Assembly: GCF_036203305.1 (NCBI RefSeq)
Contig: NZ_CP108131.1
Coordinates: 7,006,001-7,070,000 of the forward strand
Length of the DNA stretch: 64,000 nt
DNA from: Streptomyces sp. NBC_00190
GTDB taxonomy: Bacteria > Actinomycetota > Actinomycetes > Streptomycetales > Streptomycetaceae
Direction: 5' to 3'
Of the stretch, positions 61,802-64,000 are shown one piece after another. Position numbers and translations under genes: made by a program. The notes under the pieces were generated by a model that was given only the letters and a program-made list of their open reading frames with translations, did no database searches and was not told the DNA's origin. Numbering within the stretch: the first letter of the stretch is position 1; each line of letters opens with the position of its first letter.

Positions 61802-62818
61802 ATGACGGCATCGAACCTGAGCGCGTACACGGGCCGGGCCTCCGGCCTGATCGGGAAGCAGATCGCCGGCTACCGGGTCGAGCGGCTGCTGGGCCGCGGT
61901 GGCATGGCCGTCGTCTACTGCGCGAAGGACCTGCGCCTGGACCGTACGGTCGCGCTGAAGCTGATCGCCCCCGAGCGCGCCCGCGACGACACCTTCCGAC
62001 GCCGCTTCACCCACGAATCGCGGGTGGCCGCTTCGATCGACCACCCGCACATCGTGCCGATCTTCGAAGCGGGTGAGACCGAAGGCGTCCTGTACATCGC
62101 CATGCGCTACGTCCCCGGTCCGGACCTGCGGGTCCTGCTGGACCGGGAGGGGCCGCTCCCCGTTCCGACCGCCCTGCGTATCGCCGCCCAGGTGGCATCG
62201 GCACTCGACGCGGCCCATGAGCACGATCTGGTGCACCGCGACGTCAAGCCCGGCAACATCCTGGTCGCCGCGGGAACCGACAGCGAGCACCCCGAGCACG
62301 TCTATCTCACGGACTTCGGACTGACGAAGAAGTCGCTGTCGCTGAGCGGGTTCACCACCGCGGGGGAATTCGTCGGCACGCTCGACTACATGGCGCCGGA
62401 ACAGATCTCCGGCAGGCCGGTGGACGGCAGGTGCGATCTCTACAGCCTCGCCTGTGTCGTGTACGAAACACTGGCCGGCGGGCCGCCCTTCGAGCGTGAC
62501 GGGGACGCTGCGGCTCTGCTGTGGGCGCATCAGTACGACCCGCCGCCGCCCCTGACCGAGAAGCGGCCGGAGATCGAACCCGCCGCCTCCGAGGTCCTGG
62601 CGAAGGCCCTGGCGAAGGTCCCCGAGGACCGGTACGGATCCTGCCTGGAATTCGTGGCGGCCCTGCGCGCCGCCACCGGGGGCGGCGTCGGCGAGCGTGC
62701 TGATCAGCCGGCCCGGGTGGATCCCCGGCCTCCCGGGGCATCGGAGACCCTCGTACCGCCACCGGAGCCTCCGGCCTGGGCCCTGCCGGTCTTCCGCGGC
62801 CCGTCCGGCGGGCCGTAG
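61802..62818 (+). CDS. Soluble Ser/Thr protein kinase
   Basis: 338 residues from the ATG at 61802. A short N-terminus precedes the kinase domain (~20-290): glycine loop LLGRGGMAVVY, catalytic Lys in VALKLI, HRDVKPGN with the catalytic Asp, DFGLT for magnesium and GTLDYMAPEQ as the activation-end motif. The C-terminal ~45 residues are Pro-rich and unstructured. There is no membrane segment or PASTA repeat, so it is cytosolic and its signal must come from another protein. The LuxR-type and phosphatase/HATPase genes downstream on the other strand may belong to the same signalling set. Confidence 0.94.
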   Translation: MTASNLSAYTGRASGLIGKQIAGYRVERLLGRGGMAVVYCAKDLRLDRTVALKLIAPERARDDTFRRRFTHESRVAASIDHPHIVPIFEAGETEGVLYIAMRYVPGPDLRVLLDREGPLPVPTALRIAAQVASALDAAHEHDLVHRDVKPGNILVAAGTDSEHPEHVYLTDFGLTKKSLSLSGFTTAGEFVGTLDYMAPEQISGRPVDGRCDLYSLACVVYETLAGGPPFERDGDAAALLWAHQYDPPPPLTEKRPEIEPAASEVLAKALAKVPEDRYGSCLEFVAALRAATGGGVGERADQPARVDPRPPGASETLVPPPEPPAWALPVFRGPSGGP

Positions 62819-62828
62819 GGCACCGCGC

Positions 62829-63065
62829 TCACAGGCCCAGGGAGACGGCCAGCCGGGTCAGTTCCGCCGTGTTGTTGATGCCCAGCTTGGCCCGGATGCG
62901 GCGGAGGTAGGCGTCGACCGTGTGCTTGGAGAGCCCCATCTGGCGGGCCGTCTGCAGGTAGGTGCACCCGGCGGCGATGTGGCGCAGTGCCTCCTGCTCG
63001 CGCGGGGCGAGTGAGGGGGTGGGCGCAGGGGGTTCGGTGTGCGGCGTGGCGAGTGCGAGGCTCAC
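62829..63065 (-). CDS. Single-domain LuxR/GerE-type regulator
   Basis: 78 residues from the GTG at 63065, with GGAGG 7 bases upstream. Nearly the whole chain is the LuxR-type helix-turn-helix: LAPREQEALRHIAAGCTYLQ then TARQMGLSKHTVDAYLRRIR and LGINNTAELTRLAVS. There is no receiver or ligand domain, so it may act as a DNA-binding partner or be controlled by phosphorylation; the kinase gene lies 10 bp past its stop, convergent. Such stand-alone GerE proteins are well known in Streptomyces development. Confidence 0.88.
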   Translation of the reverse strand: MSLALATPHTEPPAPTPSLAPREQEALRHIAAGCTYLQTARQMGLSKHTVDAYLRRIRAKLGINNTAELTRLAVSLGL

Positions 63066-63241
63066 GAGATTCCCTCCGACGGGTCGGATCGGTCATCACT
63101 GCTCGCACCCTTGAAAGCAGGGGGGCATGTACCTAAATGTCGGTTTTGCCCTTGTTGAAAAGCTTGGCCGCGCGACTTCATGACCGTGTCCGCCGACTGT
63201 CACAGGCGCGTCACAGGGAACGTCTTCCTGCAACCGGAGCC

Positions 63242-64000
63242 TCAGTACCCGACGAGGGACTGCTCGGCCCAGATGGTCTTGCCGATGGGGGCGTGCCGGG
63301 TGCCCCAGCGCTGGGCGAGCTGGGCGACCAGCAGCAGCCCCCGCCCTCCCTCGTCGAAGATCCGCGCACGCCGCATGTGCGGGGCGGAATTGCTCGCGTC
63401 GGAGACTTCGCAGATCAGGGTGGATTTCTCGTGGATCAGCCGCAGCTGGATGGGCGGCTGGCCGTACCGGATGGCATTGGTGACCAGTTCGCTGACCAGG
63501 AGCTCGGTGACGAACGAGGCCTCTTCGAGCCCCCACGCCGTCAGCTGGTCGCTCGCGTGCCGACGGGCTTGGGCGACGACGGAGGGGTCGGAGGACAGGT
63601 CCAGGACGACGACCCGGTCGGAATGGAGGGCCCGCGTCCGGGCGACGAGGAGGGCGACGTCGTCGTCGGGAGGGTGGCTCAGCAGAGCTGTCAGCACACG
63701 GTCGCAGACCGTCTCCAGCGTGGAGGCGGGCTGGCTGAGGGCTACGAACATGCTGTCCAGGGCGTCGTCGATGTCGTGGTCGCGGAGTTGGAGCAGGCCA
63801 TCGGTGTACAGGGCGAGGACGCTGCCCTCGGGAAGCTCGACGTCGACGGTCTCGAAGGGCAGGCCCCCCAGGCCCAGCGGCGGGCCTGCCGGGACGTCGA
63901 GGAGGTAGACGGAACCTTCCGGGGAGACCACGGCGGGCGGGGGGTGGCCGGCCCGGGCGACGGTGCAGCGGCGGGTGACCGGGTCGTAGACCACGTACAG
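63242..64000 (-). CDS. PP2C (SpoIIE)-type phosphatase with HATPase domain, 5' end cut by window edge
   Basis: The frame is still open at 64000; only the C-terminal ~252 residues are seen. The first ~110 residues end an RsbU/SpoIIE phosphatase: VARAGHPPPAVVSPEG, LALYTDGLLQLRDHDIDDAL, PDDDVALLVART carry metal-binding Asp residues. The last ~120 form an RsbW-like ATPase: TELLVSELVTNAIRYGQPPI (N box) and FDEGGRGLLLVAQLAQRWG (G box). Such fusions switch sigma-factor antagonists by phosphorylation. Partner anti-sigma-antagonist genes are not in the window. Confidence 0.85.
   Translation of the reverse strand: MYVVYDPVTRRCTVARAGHPPPAVVSPEGSVYLLDVPAGPPLGLGGLPFETVDVELPEGSVLALYTDGLLQLRDHDIDDALDSMFVALSQPASTLETVCDRVLTALLSHPPDDDVALLVARTRALHSDRVVVLDLSSDPSVVAQARRHASDQLTAWGLEEASFVTELLVSELVTNAIRYGQPPIQLRLIHEKSTLICEVSDASNSAPHMRRARIFDEGGRGLLLVAQLAQRWGTRHAPIGKTIWAEQSLVGY

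Overview
The window is high-GC actinobacterial DNA, almost certainly from a Streptomyces or close relative. Codon third positions are strongly GC-biased, GTG starts and 4-base GTGA/ATGA overlaps are frequent, and the gene content fits: DUF4328, DUF1996, DUF4142, Lipoprotein_15, many lipoproteins, stand-alone ECF sigma factors and soluble Ser/Thr kinases. I saw no rRNA, tRNA, CRISPR array, transposase or PKS/NRPS core genes. It looks like accessory chromosomal sequence rich in sugar use, secreted enzymes and signalling.

Layout: 0-12 kb holds a regulator fragment, a secreted propeller-type protein, an orphan cytochrome P450, a beta-lactamase-fold lipoprotein with a degenerate active site, an MFS transporter, a membrane sulfite-oxidase-like molybdoenzyme, and a GH27/GH89 pair of secreted glycosidases. 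12-14.7 kb holds a TetR-type regulator with a palindromic operator, a threonine-dehydratase-like enzyme, a small membrane protein and a decayed gene. 14.7-21.3 kb is a sugar ABC importer operon ending in a GH38 alpha-mannosidase, preceded by two copies of a LacI-like operator 105 bp apart. 21.2-32.5 kb holds an alpha/beta hydrolase with an unassigned C-terminal half, a DUF4328 protein, a FadH-like reductase and thioesterase, a two-component system divergent from a PepSY-like protein, an exporter, an SRPBCC protein and a secreted tripeptidyl aminopeptidase.

32.7-38.5 kb contains a candidate redox module: a ferric-reductase-type membrane cytochrome, a NuoF-ferredoxin fusion and a Lipoprotein_15 lipoprotein, divergent from a PucR-type regulator with a His-rich insertion. 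38.6-45 kb holds two sigma factors, a DUF4142/DUF1996 secreted pair, small exported proteins and an acyltransferase remnant. 45-52.4 kb holds an MFS-GH88 pair and an acyl-CoA dehydrogenase / CoA-transferase / acyl-CoA ligase set. 52.4-54.7 kb is a zinc/manganese-type ABC importer.

The strongest candidate for an under-described system is at 54.97-56.80 kb. A small EACC1-like protein is translationally coupled to a tandem caspase-like protease whose first domain keeps the His/Cys dyad and whose second has lost both residues. This resembles actinobacterial conflict or programmed-death modules. The rest holds a DeoR-galT-galK locus, an M15-like secreted protein, a Gly/Asn/Ala-repeat secreted protein, a Ser/Thr kinase, a single-domain LuxR-type regulator and the 3' part of a PP2C/HATPase signalling protein cut by the window end.
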